A stretch of DNA of 64,000 nucleotides from contig NZ_JAJSOO010000001.1 in the NCBI RefSeq assembly GCF_029428875.1, forward strand, positions 4,092,001-4,156,000. The letters are read 5' to 3'. Every line of letters starts with the position of its first letter. Within the stretch, counting starts at the first letter, position 1. This DNA comes from Streptomyces sp. JH34. Its GTDB lineage: Bacteria > Actinomycetota > Actinomycetes > Streptomycetales > Streptomycetaceae. Below the pieces are notes generated by a model, which was not told the DNA's origin, made no database searches, and saw nothing but the letters and a program-made list of their open reading frames with translations. The translations under genes were made by a program, and so were the position numbers. Positions 9,093 to 17,610 of the stretch are shown in pieces.

Positions 9093-9124
9093 AGCCCTGG
9101 GGCAGGCGGGCGGCCGGGCAGGCG

Positions 9125-9961
9125 TCAGCGCTGCGCGAAGGCCGCCGGGGGGACACCCACCGTGGCGGTGAAGTCCCGCACCAGGTGCGCCTGGTCGCTG
9201 TAGCCGAGATCGGCGGCGAGCCGCGCCCAGTCGGGATCCGGGTCCGATCCGGCGCGTTGCAGGGCCTCGTGGATGCGGTGGCGGAGGATGACCCACTTGG
9301 GCCCGACCCCCACACAGGTGGAGAACAGCCGTTGCAGCGAGCGCACGGAGAGTCCGCCCGCCCGGGCGAGGGCGTCCACCCGCAGCAACGAGCGGTCCGT
9401 GCGCACGAGCTCGGCGAGTTCGGTCGCGAGTGCCGCCTGCGGGTCCGGCTGCGGAAGGAGGGAGAGTACGTACGAGTCCAGAGCCGCGACCCGGGCGTCC
9501 TCGTCGGCCGGATCGAGCACGGCCGGCACGGTCGCCGAGGCGGAGGGAACGTTCCCGGGCGCGGCGAGCACCTCGTCGGCGGGGATCCGGCGCCCGGTCC
9601 ACTCCGAGACGGGCAGCCGCGGGGCGAACTGCCGGAAGGCGCCGGGCCGGAACTTCACCCCGCACACCCGCCCCCTGCCCTCCAGCCGCTGGCTGAAGAG
9701 CCCCTGCACGACGCCGTAGACCTCGGCGGAGCCCGCGCGCTGGACCTCGCTGCCCGACTCCATCCGTTCGAAGACCAGGTGGACGCTCGGGTGCGGCACC
9801 ACGCGTGAGGTGTAGGGCTCCGACAGGTCCCAGTCGATCAGCCAGTAGTGCTCCAGGTGCCGCCGCAGAGCCGGTGCGGGGTCACGAAGACGGAAGCGCA
9901 CGCGGGTGAACAGGTCGGGGGCGTCGACGATGCCCCGCGTCTCTCGTCCAGGTCCGGCCAT
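9125..9961 (-). CDS. AraC family transcriptional regulator
   Basis: A 278-residue regulator. Residues ~15-150 form the sensory domain found in many actinobacterial AraC proteins (HLEHYWLIDWDL... PHPSVHLVF... GVKFRPGAFRQF). Residues ~190-275 carry the two helix-turn-helix motifs (VDALARAGGLSVRSLQRLF and ARLAADLGYSDQAHLVRDF). The N domain is DUF6597-like and of unknown ligand. No adjacent structural gene is obviously paired with it, so the target is unknown. Confidence 0.87.
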   Translation of the reverse strand: MAGPGRETRGIVDAPDLFTRVRFRLRDPAPALRRHLEHYWLIDWDLSEPYTSRVVPHPSVHLVFERMESGSEVQRAGSAEVYGVVQGLFSQRLEGRGRVCGVKFRPGAFRQFAPRLPVSEWTGRRIPADEVLAAPGNVPSASATVPAVLDPADEDARVAALDSYVLSLLPQPDPQAALATELAELVRTDRSLLRVDALARAGGLSVRSLQRLFSTCVGVGPKWVILRHRIHEALQRAGSDPDPDWARLAADLGYSDQAHLVRDFTATVGVPPAAFAQR

Positions 9962-10111
9962 GGTCGGATCCTAGGTCGCACGGGTGCCGCCCCTGGCGTG
10001 TTTCTTCGACACGCCGTGCCGGGCGGGCGTAGCTCTCCGCCCCGGTGGTGTGCGCGTGAGTGGGCGCCCGGCCGAGCGCGAGGTGCGCCCCGGCGGCGGT
10101 GGCCGTGGTGG

Positions 10112-10531
10112 TCACCCCTGCGGCGGCCCGCTCCGGTCCAGGCGGGTGCGCAGGGTCAGGGCGAACTCCTCCGCCCTCGCCAGCTGGACCCGCAGCTTGG
10201 CGACCTGCTCGCTCGCGGACCGTTCGTACGCGCGCACCCGCTCCAGGAGTTCGTCGCGCTCGTCCGGCGCCGCTTCCCCACCTTCGTCGAGACGGTCGAC
10301 CGCCTCGAGCAGGTCCCGCATCTCGTCCAGGCTGAAGCCGAGGGGCTTCATCCGGCGGACGACCATCAGCCGTGCCACGTCGGCCTCGGTGTACAGCCGG
10401 AACCCGCCGCGGGAGCGGGCCGAGGGTGTCACGAGCCCGGTCTCCTCGTAGTGCCGGATCGTGCGCAGTGACAGCTCGGTGCGCGCGGCGACCTCGCCGA
10501 TCTGCATGTGCTCGCTGCTCACGGTGACCAT
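10112..10531 (-). CDS. MerR family transcriptional regulator
   Basis: A 139-residue MerR protein: N-terminal winged helix (IGEVAARTELSLRTIRHYEE, then GGFRLYTEADVARL) and a long dimerisation helix. No Cys cluster is present, so it is not a metal or SoxR [2Fe-2S] sensor. A start at ATG 10507 is possible, but 10531 has GAGAGGG upstream. It is divergent from the SulP gene, and a perfect palindrome of MerR type lies in the shared promoter region, so it probably regulates itself and the transporter. Confidence 0.85.
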   Translation of the reverse strand: MVTVSSEHMQIGEVAARTELSLRTIRHYEETGLVTPSARSRGGFRLYTEADVARLMVVRRMKPLGFSLDEMRDLLEAVDRLDEGGEAAPDERDELLERVRAYERSASEQVAKLRVQLARAEEFALTLRTRLDRSGPPQG

Positions 10532-10580
10532 GTGCCCTCTCGACTCCCGCCGCGACCAGGGGAGGACGGCGTTCCGATCC

Positions 10581-10600
10581 CTACCCTAACGTTAGGGTAG
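10581..10600. promoter_or_regulatory. Probable MerR operator (20-bp perfect palindrome)
   Basis: CTACCCTAACGTTAGGGTAG is a perfect 10+10 palindrome, 50 bases before the merR start and 260 before the likely SulP start. MerR regulators bind such dyads within long-spacer promoters. The rest of the divergent region (10532-10860) holds no gene I can support. Confidence 0.65.
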
Positions 10601-10860
10601 AGTTGCACGGCGCCAGGTACCCGGGGCCGACGACGCCTCCGGCGCGATCCGGCGCCCCGTGCGAAGGGGGTCCGGCGCGTTCCGGCCGAGCCCGTGCCGT
10701 CCGCACGGCCGCTCTCCGTGAGCCCGGCGGCAGCGGTGCGCTCCGCCCCGAAGTACTCGTCCGCGGTCGCGGACGAACCGCGGGAAGCCCTCCGGCCTCC
10801 GCGTCCTGTGCACGTCCCGGTCCGCCGGGCCTGCCCGAGCAACGACAGGTCACGTCTCCC

Positions 10861-12363
10861 TTGCCTGCATCCGTACTGTCCCCGGCCGGCCGGCTGCGTG
10901 GCTTCCGGCCGTCCTGGCTGTCCCCGAAGGTCTTCCGCACGGAGGTCCTGGCCGGTCTCGTCGTGGGGCTCGCACTGATCCCCGAGGCGATCTCGTTCTC
11001 GATCATCGCCGGGGTGGACCCCGCCGTCGGTCTGTTCGCCGCCTTCACGATGGCCGTCGTCATCTCCGTCGTCGGCGGCAGGCCCGCGATGATCTCCGCC
11101 GCGACCGGCGCGGTCGCCCTCGTCATCGCCCCGCTCAACCGGGAGCACGGATTCGGCTACCTGATCGCGGGCGTCATCCTGGGCGGGGTCTTCCAGGTCG
11201 TACTCGGCGCGCTCGGTGTCGCCAGGCTGATGAGGTTCGTGCCCCGCAGCGTGATGGTCGGCTTCGTCAACGCGCTGGCGATCCTGGTCTTCATGGGGCA
11301 GGTCCCCGAGCTGAGCGACGTCCCCTGGCCGGTGTATCCGCTGGTCGTCGGCGGGCTGGTCCTGATGGTGCTGTTCCCGCGGATCACCAGGGCGGTCCCG
11401 GCCCCGCTGGTCTCCATCGTCATCCTCACGGCGATCACCGTCGCCGCCGGCATCGCGGTGCCGACGGTCGGCGACAAGGGCGAGCTGCCCTCGTCCCTGC
11501 CGGTGCCCGGCCTGCCCGACGTGCCCTTCACCCTGGACACCCTGACGACCGTCGCCCCCTACGCGCTGGCCATGGCGCTGGTCGGCCTGATGGAGTCGCT
11601 GATGACGGCGAAGCTGGTCGACGAGATCACCGACACCCACTCCAGCAAGACCCGCGAGTCGATCGGCCAGGGCGTCGCCAACATCGTGACCGGCTTCCTC
11701 GGCGGCATGGGCGGCTGCGCGATGATCGGCCAGACCATGATCAACGTGAAGGTCTCCGGTGCCCGTACGCGGCTTTCCACGTTCTTCGCGGGCGTCTTCC
11801 TGATGGTGCTGTGCATCGCGTTCGGGCCGCTCGTCTCCCGTATCCCGATGGCGGCCCTCGTCGCGGTGATGGTCATGGTGTGTTTCGCGACCTTCGACTG
11901 GCATTCGATCGCACCGGGGACGCTCAGGCGGATGCCGGCCGGCGAGATCGTGGTGATGGTCGTCACGGTGGTCTGTGTCGTCGCCACCGAGAACCTCGCC
12001 GTCGGTGTCGTCGTCGGCTCGGTCACCGCGATGGTCATATTCGCCAGGCGGGTCGCCCACCTCGCCGATGTCACGTCCGTCACCGACGCGGACGGGGGCC
12101 GGATCGTCTACTCCGTCTTCGGGGAACTCTTCTTCGCCTCGTCCAACGACCTCGTCGGACGCTTCGACTACGCCGCCGATCCCCGGTCGGTCGTCATCGA
12201 CCTGACCTCGGCACACATCTGGGACGCCTCCTCGGTCGCGACGCTGGACGCCATCACCACGAAGTACGAACAGCGGGGGAAGAGCGTCGAGATCATCGGT
12301 CTCAACGAGCGGAGTGCCGACCTCCACGGCTCCCTCAGCGGCCGGCTCGCCGGTGGCTCCTGA
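10861..12363 (+). CDS. SulP family anion transporter with STAS domain
   Basis: A polytopic SulP/SLC26 permease, 500 residues: transmembrane core from VLAGLVVGLALIPEAISFSIIAGV to about residue 390, then a cytoplasmic STAS domain (RIVYSVFGELFFASSNDL... VVIDLTSAHIWDASSVATLD). SulP members carry sulfate, bicarbonate or other anions; the substrate is open here. The frame is open up to TTG 10603, directly after the MerR palindrome, but the first 86 codons are unlike coding sequence. The only later start-like codon before the conserved region is TTG 10861, which I use with low certainty. The divergent MerR is the likely regulator. Confidence 0.85.
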   Translation: MPASVLSPAGRLRGFRPSWLSPKVFRTEVLAGLVVGLALIPEAISFSIIAGVDPAVGLFAAFTMAVVISVVGGRPAMISAATGAVALVIAPLNREHGFGYLIAGVILGGVFQVVLGALGVARLMRFVPRSVMVGFVNALAILVFMGQVPELSDVPWPVYPLVVGGLVLMVLFPRITRAVPAPLVSIVILTAITVAAGIAVPTVGDKGELPSSLPVPGLPDVPFTLDTLTTVAPYALAMALVGLMESLMTAKLVDEITDTHSSKTRESIGQGVANIVTGFLGGMGGCAMIGQTMINVKVSGARTRLSTFFAGVFLMVLCIAFGPLVSRIPMAALVAVMVMVCFATFDWHSIAPGTLRRMPAGEIVVMVVTVVCVVATENLAVGVVVGSVTAMVIFARRVAHLADVTSVTDADGGRIVYSVFGELFFASSNDLVGRFDYAADPRSVVIDLTSAHIWDASSVATLDAITTKYEQRGKSVEIIGLNERSADLHGSLSGRLAGGS

Positions 12364-12657
12364 CGCACCCCGTGACCCTGCGCCGGGATGTCCGGAGCGG
12401 GCGCCGGTGTGACCGGGCCGCGCGGGGAAGAGGTCCGACGGGGACGGGGCGGGGCGGACGATATCAGGCATTTCATGCGATCCGTGTGCCTGGCGTGAAG
12501 CTCTTCGGGAGAGATGGCGCACACGCCGTTCCGCCGTCGTCCCGGCGTGGACGGGCGGGTTGCCATTCGTGCCCCGACTGGGCAATGGTTGCCGAAGGGA
12601 AAGTACTTTTCGTCCAGTTGGAAGGTGGTGCGGCTCGCCTCGGGCGGGTCCCCCCTC

Positions 12658-14325
12658 ATGGCTCCTCTGAAGGAACACATCGCCACGAAAACTCAGCAAC
12701 GGTCCGCCTCCGACCTGTGGGGCCCGGCCCCGTACGCAGTGATCGTCGTGGACCGGACAGGAACGGTCCGCGATCTCAACCCGGCAGCCGCTTCGCTCCT
12801 GGGAGGCGTCACTCCGGGCGTCGCACTGTCGGATGCCGCGCCGTCCTGGCTGGCACGTGCCCACGAGGAGACGACGAACCCCACCGGCCGCCCCGGGGGT
12901 GACGCCCATGCCGCCTTCCGCGGGCGGATCGGCGCACGGAGCTTCGAGGCGCACCCGGCCCCGTACGGCGACGGTGAGGTGGTGTGGTGGCTGGCCGACG
13001 ACACCGACCGGCGGCTCGTCGAGGAGGAGCTGGCCACGGAGCGGGAGCGCACCGCCTTCCTGGCGGAGGCCTCGAACGTCCTCCTGGCGTCGCTGAACAC
13101 CGACCGCTGCATGCTCGTCACCGCTCAGCTCGCCTCCCGGTACCTCGCCGAGGCCGCGATCGTCATCGTGCCCGCCGCGGGACGAAAACTGCCCATGACG
13201 TACGCCGTCGAGGGCGGTGCGGCGGTCCGCCGCACGGTGATCGCGGACACCGCCCTGGTGCCCGGCCTGAGCGAGGCGCTGCAGGGCTTCCCGCCCGTAC
13301 CCTCCCGGTGGATCGACCCGGCCTTCCTGCCGGACTGGCTCATCCCCGAGGGCTTCGGCGGCACCGTCGGGTCGGCCGCCGTCACCCCGCTGCCGGGCCA
13401 CGGTGTACCGGCGGGTGTCCTGGTGCTGCTGCGCGGCACGGATTCCACCGAGTTCAACGAGAACGAGGAGATCTTCGCCCGGCTGTTCGCGGCGCGGGCC
13501 GGTGCCGCCCTGTCCGCCGCGCGGCTGTACGCCGAGCAGAGCGACATAACGCGGACCCTCATGCGCGACCTGCTGCCGCCCCGGCTGGACCGGGTCAACG
13601 GAGTCGAGTTCGCCGGCGGCTACCAGCCCGCGGCGGCGCGGGACCGGGTCGGCGGCGACTTCTACGACGTCCACCCGGGCAGCACCCCCGAGGACGCGTC
13701 CCTGGCGGTCCTCGGGGACGTGTGCGGCAAGGGCCTGGACGCGGCCGTGCTCACCGGCAAGATCCGCAACACGCTCCAGGCGCTGACACCGATGGCGGGC
13801 GACCACGAGGCCATGCTGCGGCTGCTCAACGGGGCGCTGCTCAACTCGCACCACACCCGCTTCGCGACGCTCGTGCTGGCCTCGGTCCGGCGCGAGGAGA
13901 ACCGGGTGCGTCTGCGCCTCACCTCGGCGGGCCACCCCGCCCCCCTGGTGATCCGGAACGACGGCCGGGTGGAGGAGATCGACACCCGCGGGACCCTGGT
14001 GGGGGCGCTGCCCCACATCGAGGCCCGCACCGTGGAGACCGAACTGCTCCCGGGCGAGACGTGCCTGCTCTACACGGACGGCGTCACCGAGGCCCGCGGC
14101 GGGCCCCTCGGCGACGAACTGTTCGGTGAGGAGCGGCTGATGCGGGCCATGCGGGAGTGCGCGGGCATGCCGGGCACGGCCGTGGTCGAGCGTGTGCAGA
14201 TGCTCGCGTCCCAGTGGCTCCACGACGGCCGGCACGACGACATGGCGCTCGTCGCGATCACCGCTCCGCCGACCACCCACCTGAGCGCGGTGAACGGCCA
14301 CACCCGGGGCAGGTACACGCAATGA
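12658..14325 (+). CDS. PAS-GAF-SpoIIE (PP2C-type) serine phosphatase
   Basis: A 555-residue signalling phosphatase: PAS (about 20-110, WGPAPYAVIVVDRTGTV), GAF (about 135-290) and a C-terminal SpoIIE/PP2C domain. All metal-binding motifs are present: GGDFYDV, GDVCGKGLDAA, LLYTDGVTEAR and HDDMALVAI. Such enzymes dephosphorylate STAS anti-anti-sigma factors. The downstream cobalamin protein starts inside its stop codon (ATGA), so the pair is translationally coupled; a STAS gene follows. ATG 12658 is my choice; the frame is open to ATG 12514, and GTG codons at 12625/12628 stand next to GGAAGG. No membrane helix; cytosolic. Confidence 0.85.
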   Translation: MAPLKEHIATKTQQRSASDLWGPAPYAVIVVDRTGTVRDLNPAAASLLGGVTPGVALSDAAPSWLARAHEETTNPTGRPGGDAHAAFRGRIGARSFEAHPAPYGDGEVVWWLADDTDRRLVEEELATERERTAFLAEASNVLLASLNTDRCMLVTAQLASRYLAEAAIVIVPAAGRKLPMTYAVEGGAAVRRTVIADTALVPGLSEALQGFPPVPSRWIDPAFLPDWLIPEGFGGTVGSAAVTPLPGHGVPAGVLVLLRGTDSTEFNENEEIFARLFAARAGAALSAARLYAEQSDITRTLMRDLLPPRLDRVNGVEFAGGYQPAAARDRVGGDFYDVHPGSTPEDASLAVLGDVCGKGLDAAVLTGKIRNTLQALTPMAGDHEAMLRLLNGALLNSHHTRFATLVLASVRREENRVRLRLTSAGHPAPLVIRNDGRVEEIDTRGTLVGALPHIEARTVETELLPGETCLLYTDGVTEARGGPLGDELFGEERLMRAMRECAGMPGTAVVERVQMLASQWLHDGRHDDMALVAITAPPTTHLSAVNGHTRGRYTQ

Positions 14326-15452
14326 GTACAGACATCCTTGCCGCACCCGACGTGAACGGTCTCCAGGAACAGTTGTGGGCCGCGGTGACCGGCCGGGACG
14401 AACACGCCGCCGCCGCGGTGCTCTTCACCGCGCTGGACGCCGGGATCGACGCCGAGACCGCGCTGCTGGACGTCATCGCCCCGGTACAGGCGCGGGTCGG
14501 CACCGAGTGGGCGGCCAACCGCCTCAGCGTGGCGCAGGAACACGCGGCGAGTGCCATCGCCGAGCGGGTCATCGCCGCCCTCGCCCACCACCCGGCCGCA
14601 CGCACCACCCCGCGTCTGGGCCGCGTCACCGTGGCCTGTGTCGACCAGGAATGGCACGTGCTGCCGGCCCGTCTGCTGGCCGAGGTCCTCACGCTGCGCG
14701 GGTGGCAGGTCGACTTCCTCGGGGCCCAGGTGCCCACACCGCACCTCATCGGACACCTGCACAACAACGGCGCGGACGTGGTCGCGCTGTCCTCCTCGAT
14801 CCCCACCCGGCTGCCCGCCGCGCACGCGGCCGTCACCGCCTGCCAGGCCGTCGGAGTGCCCGTACTCGCGGGCGGGGCGGCGTTCGGGCCCGACGGGCGG
14901 TACGCGCTCCGCCTGGGCGCCGACGCCTGGGCGCCCGACGCCCGCGCTGCCGCGCGCCGGATCGCTGAGGGGATCGCGGTGCCCGTGCCGGCCGCCGGAA
15001 GGCAGCAGATAGACGATCTGCCGCACCTGGGCGACCAGGAGTACACCCTCGTCGTCCGCAGCCGGCCGCAGCTCGTGCGGGAGGTGCTGGCACAGCTGGA
15101 GAGCCGCTTCCCCGCGGCCACGGCCTACACGGAGCAGCAGCGCGAGCACACCGCACAGGACATCTCCCACATCGTCGAATACCTCGGTGTGGCCCTCTAC
15201 ATGGACGACGACGAGCTCTTCACCGGCTTCCTGGGCTGGACCGCGGGCATCCTGGAGGCCCGGCAGGTTCCGGCCGTCTCCCTGCGGCCGGTCCTCGACG
15301 TCCTGGGGGCCGAGCTCAAGGACTTCCCCCGATCCACCCGGCTGCTCGGTGCGGCGCGTACCACCCTGGACGCCCACCTCGCAGCCGTCGGCCACAACCC
15401 CGGAGCCTCGGATGACCGATCTGCCCTGTCCGCCCTTCACCCTGGAAGTTGA
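14322..15452 (+). CDS. Cobalamin-binding protein, putative B12 photosensor
   Basis: A 376-residue protein. Residues ~15-95 are a helical cap and ~100-215 a Rossmann B12-binding domain (RVTVACVDQEWHVLPARLL... GADVVALSSSI... VLAGGAAFG). Trp63 is followed after exactly nine residues by Glu73-His74, the W-x9-EH motif of CarH-type adenosylcobalamin light sensors. The lower cobalt-ligand motif reads E110-W-H112-V-L-P, ExHxxP instead of ExHxxG. The C-terminal ~150 residues are a separate helical domain I do not recognise. It lies between a SpoIIE phosphatase (ATGA overlap) and a STAS gene (41-base overlap), so it probably feeds a signal into partner switching. Ligand and light response are inference. 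Confidence 0.78.
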   Translation: MSTDILAAPDVNGLQEQLWAAVTGRDEHAAAAVLFTALDAGIDAETALLDVIAPVQARVGTEWAANRLSVAQEHAASAIAERVIAALAHHPAARTTPRLGRVTVACVDQEWHVLPARLLAEVLTLRGWQVDFLGAQVPTPHLIGHLHNNGADVVALSSSIPTRLPAAHAAVTACQAVGVPVLAGGAAFGPDGRYALRLGADAWAPDARAAARRIAEGIAVPVPAAGRQQIDDLPHLGDQEYTLVVRSRPQLVREVLAQLESRFPAATAYTEQQREHTAQDISHIVEYLGVALYMDDDELFTGFLGWTAGILEARQVPAVSLRPVLDVLGAELKDFPRSTRLLGAARTTLDAHLAAVGHNPGASDDRSALSALHPGS

Positions 15453-15846
15453 AGCCGGTCCGGGTGCCGTACGACTGGGTCTCGTCGGTGACCTGGACTA
15501 CGACACCAGTGAGCAGCTGGTGGAGCGTGCCCAGGCATGCCTCGCGGCCGAACCCGCCCCGCAGGCGCTCGTCCTGGACTGCTCCGGGCTGCGCGTGTGC
15601 GACTCGAGCGGGGTCTCCGCCCTTCTGCAGATCCACCGCGACACGACGTCGCGCGGTGTCGTGCTGCAGCTGCGGAACGCGCCCGACTTCTTCCGCAGGA
15701 CCCTGGAGGTCACGGGGATCCGGCACCTCTTCGTCCTCGACGGTGCCGATGACCGGGGTGAGCGTGAGCGTGAGCGTGCGCAGGACGGACCGCCGCCGGC
15801 CGGCGACCGGTACCGGACGGTGCCGCCGCCCGTTCCTTCCGGCTGA
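15412..15846 (+). CDS. STAS-domain anti-anti-sigma factor
   Basis: A 144-residue single STAS protein. The phosphoacceptor loop is CDSSGVSALLQIH, with Ser66 at the SpoIIAA Ser58 position. It begins within the end of the cobalamin-protein gene (overlap 41 bases) and should be translated with it. The tail after residue ~112 is not STAS: a GERERER stretch comes from a hexanucleotide repeat (about 15757-15780), and the last residues PVPSG are encoded in a terminator hairpin. It is the likely substrate of the phosphatase two genes upstream. Confidence 0.85.
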   Translation: MTDLPCPPFTLEVEAGPGAVRLGLVGDLDYDTSEQLVERAQACLAAEPAPQALVLDCSGLRVCDSSGVSALLQIHRDTTSRGVVLQLRNAPDFFRRTLEVTGIRHLFVLDGADDRGERERERAQDGPPPAGDRYRTVPPPVPSG

Positions 15847-15880
15847 GGCGGTCTCGCGTCAGCCGGAAGGAACGGGCGGC
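15825..15880. terminator. Shared bidirectional hairpin encoding two C termini
   Basis: A perfect 22-bp inverted repeat (15825-15846 with 15859-15880) with a 12-base loop. Each arm holds the last codons and the stop of one of two convergent STAS genes, which is why both proteins end in PVPSG. Confidence 0.85.
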
Positions 15881-16254
15881 GTCGAGGAGCCGCGCGGCGG
15901 TTCGCCGAGGGCGGCGTCGAGTGTGGGGTAGCTCCTGATCACCCGGTCGACGCCCGCGGTCCGCAGGAGCCGGGTCAGGACCGCGCCCGGTGCGGCGACG
16001 CGCAGCTCGGTCCTCCGGTGCACCTCGATGAGCAGGCTGAGGAACGACGAGTCCGCGAAGGTGACCGCGGACGCGTCCAGTACGACGACCTGGTGCCCGG
16101 GCACGGCCTGCCACAGGGCGATGAACAGCGGGTCGATGGTGTCGCTGTCGAGATCGCCCTGCGCACGGACTACCCAGTAACCGTTGACCTCGCCCTCGGC
16201 CGCCACCACGGGCGGGCCTGCCGGCGCGGAGTTGTCGAGAGGCTCGCGGACCAT
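15859..16254 (-). CDS. STAS-domain anti-anti-sigma factor
   Basis: A 131-residue STAS protein, convergent with the previous one. It keeps VVVLDASAVTFADSSFLSLL with Ser69-Ser70 at the phosphorylation site, but Gly of the usual DSSG is Phe. ATG 16254 is chosen by comparison with STAS length; GTG 16278 (after a purine-rich AGCGGCGG) or ATG 16308 are alternatives. It is downstream of the HATPase and another STAS gene on the same strand, though 339 bases apart. It probably cycles with that kinase. Confidence 0.8.
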   Translation of the reverse strand: MVREPLDNSAPAGPPVVAAEGEVNGYWVVRAQGDLDSDTIDPLFIALWQAVPGHQVVVLDASAVTFADSSFLSLLIEVHRRTELRVAAPGAVLTRLLRTAGVDRVIRSYPTLDAALGEPPRGSSTPPVPSG

Positions 16255-16593
16255 GCAGGGATTATGCCAACCGTTCACGTCCGCCGCTGCGGACACCCGC
16301 CGGTCCACGCGGGTGCCGCGCGATACGTACAGTCTCTCCTCGGCGAGGGGCAGGGGAGACTGCGGAGATCACCGTCCAGTGGATCCGGACGACCTGGACG
16401 AAGGAGTCCCGCGGAGGGCAGGCGGCGGCCCGGAGGAACGCGGCGCCGGCCGGCTTCGCCCTCCCGTCCGCGCGGCCGCCGTTCGCGCACCTGGTGCGCG
16501 TGCACGCCTGTCCACGCCTCCGGTGTCCGTCGACGAGCGCGGACGACTGCGGTAGCCCGTCCTTCCGAGGGGCGCGAGCGCGTGGCCCGGCGC
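16255..16593. other. Intergenic, no gene found
   Basis: GC-rich spacer between the minus-strand STAS gene and the upstream HATPase gene. Only frames with non-coding composition cross it. It probably holds the promoter of the STAS gene, but no convincing -10/-35 pair stands out. Confidence 0.5.
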
Positions 16594-17079
16594 TCAGGCG
16601 AGGGCGACCAGCGCCACGATGTGCTTACCGCCGGGGAGGTACGTGATGGACACCCGCCTCGCCAGGCGGCGTACCAGGAGCCAGCCGTACCCGCCGATGG
16701 AGGCGGCGGCCGGATCGCGTTCGGCGGTGACCGGCGCGTGTGTACTGGCGTCGGCGACCGTGAGGAGGAGACCGTCGTCGGTGATCTCCGCGGTGAACCC
16801 GGTGAGACCGCCGCCGTGCCTGACCGCGTTGGTCACGAGCTCGGAGGTCACCAGCAGGGCGTCGGCCACCACGACGTCGGCGGGTCCCTCTCCGCCGAGC
16901 GAACAGAACTCCGCCTCCAGGAGCCGGGTGACCATGTCCCGTGCGGCGGCCGCGTTCCGTGGCACGCCGGGCGCGGGGAAGGCGCCCATCGGCTCCTTCG
17001 GAGCAGGTGGGCTGACGGCCTCCTCCGCCCCGTCGGCAGGACTCGCGCCGTCCCTCAGTACTTCTCGTTCCCCGTTCAT
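16594..17079 (-). CDS. ATP-binding anti-sigma factor kinase (HATPase_c_2)
   Basis: A 161-residue SpoIIAB/RsbW-type protein. The Bergerat fold is shown by the N box SELVTNAVRHGG (Glu80, Asn84), a degenerate G1 region VADAST (108-113) and the G2 motif GGYGWLLVRRL (129-139). Such proteins phosphorylate a STAS partner and often bind a sigma factor. No sigma gene is in this neighbourhood. Two minus-strand STAS genes flank it, and a third with a phosphatase is convergent. Residues 1-40 are a disordered Pro/Ala-rich leader. Confidence 0.85.
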   Translation of the reverse strand: MNGEREVLRDGASPADGAEEAVSPPAPKEPMGAFPAPGVPRNAAAARDMVTRLLEAEFCSLGGEGPADVVVADALLVTSELVTNAVRHGGGLTGFTAEITDDGLLLTVADASTHAPVTAERDPAAASIGGYGWLLVRRLARRVSITYLPGGKHIVALVALA

Positions 17080-17161
17080 CGCCCTCTGCGCCTGCCCGGT
17101 CGGGCCCGGACCACACTCCCTGTCCGGGAGCCGGTCCGTGGACGGCGCGGCCCGCGGGCGG

Positions 17162-17515
17162 TCAGCATCGCAGTGCCGCTTCCACCGTGTCGGCGAACGT
17201 GAAGGCGCCGAGCGTGCCCGAGACCTCGAAGAGCCTGCGCACGCCGGTGTCGAGCGGTCCGGCCAGCACCAGTGCCACTCCGGCCCCGGCGTGGCGCCGA
17301 TGCGCGTTCAGCAGGGCGTGGAGCGCCGTCGAGTCGGCGAACTCGAGCCGGGACAGGTCGGCCACGGTGAGCCGGCCACCGCTCCCGGCGGCCTCCTCCA
17401 GCGCGTCGACGAGCGCGGAAGGGGCCGACCACCCGTCCAGGGTTCCCCTGACACGGATCAGGACGGCACCGTCGTCCGTGGTCTCCACGACCACATGCAG
17501 TTCATCCGCTGTCAT
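17162..17515 (-). CDS. STAS-domain protein with Thr phosphoacceptor
   Basis: A compact 117-residue STAS protein, upstream of the HATPase gene by 82 bases on the same strand, so probably in its operon. The phosphorylation loop reads LEFADSTALHALL: Ser62 then Thr63, with Thr where SpoIIAA has its phosphoserine. Thr at this site is also seen in some RsbR-like proteins. It likely binds the adjacent kinase. Confidence 0.83.
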   Translation of the reverse strand: MTADELHVVVETTDDGAVLIRVRGTLDGWSAPSALVDALEEAAGSGGRLTVADLSRLEFADSTALHALLNAHRRHAGAGVALVLAGPLDTGVRRLFEVSGTLGAFTFADTVEAALRC

Positions 17516-17610
17516 GTGTCATATGTTCCTACACCGCCGGACCGGGGTGGAGCGCGGACCCGGCACCACGTCCGTGCGGCCGCCGGTCGCGACGAGGACG
17601 CGCTGCCGCG

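Noticed and set aside
12364..14321. Cobalamin riboswitch before the B12-binding protein
   Set aside because: No B12-box-like or conserved junction sequence is seen; the gene is coupled to the phosphatase and needs no own leader.
10519..14346. A 1275-codon open frame antisense to merR, sulP and the phosphatase gene
   Set aside because: His/Arg/Gly/Asp-rich product without domains; it is the usual open antisense frame of very GC-rich genes. The sense genes have clear family motifs.
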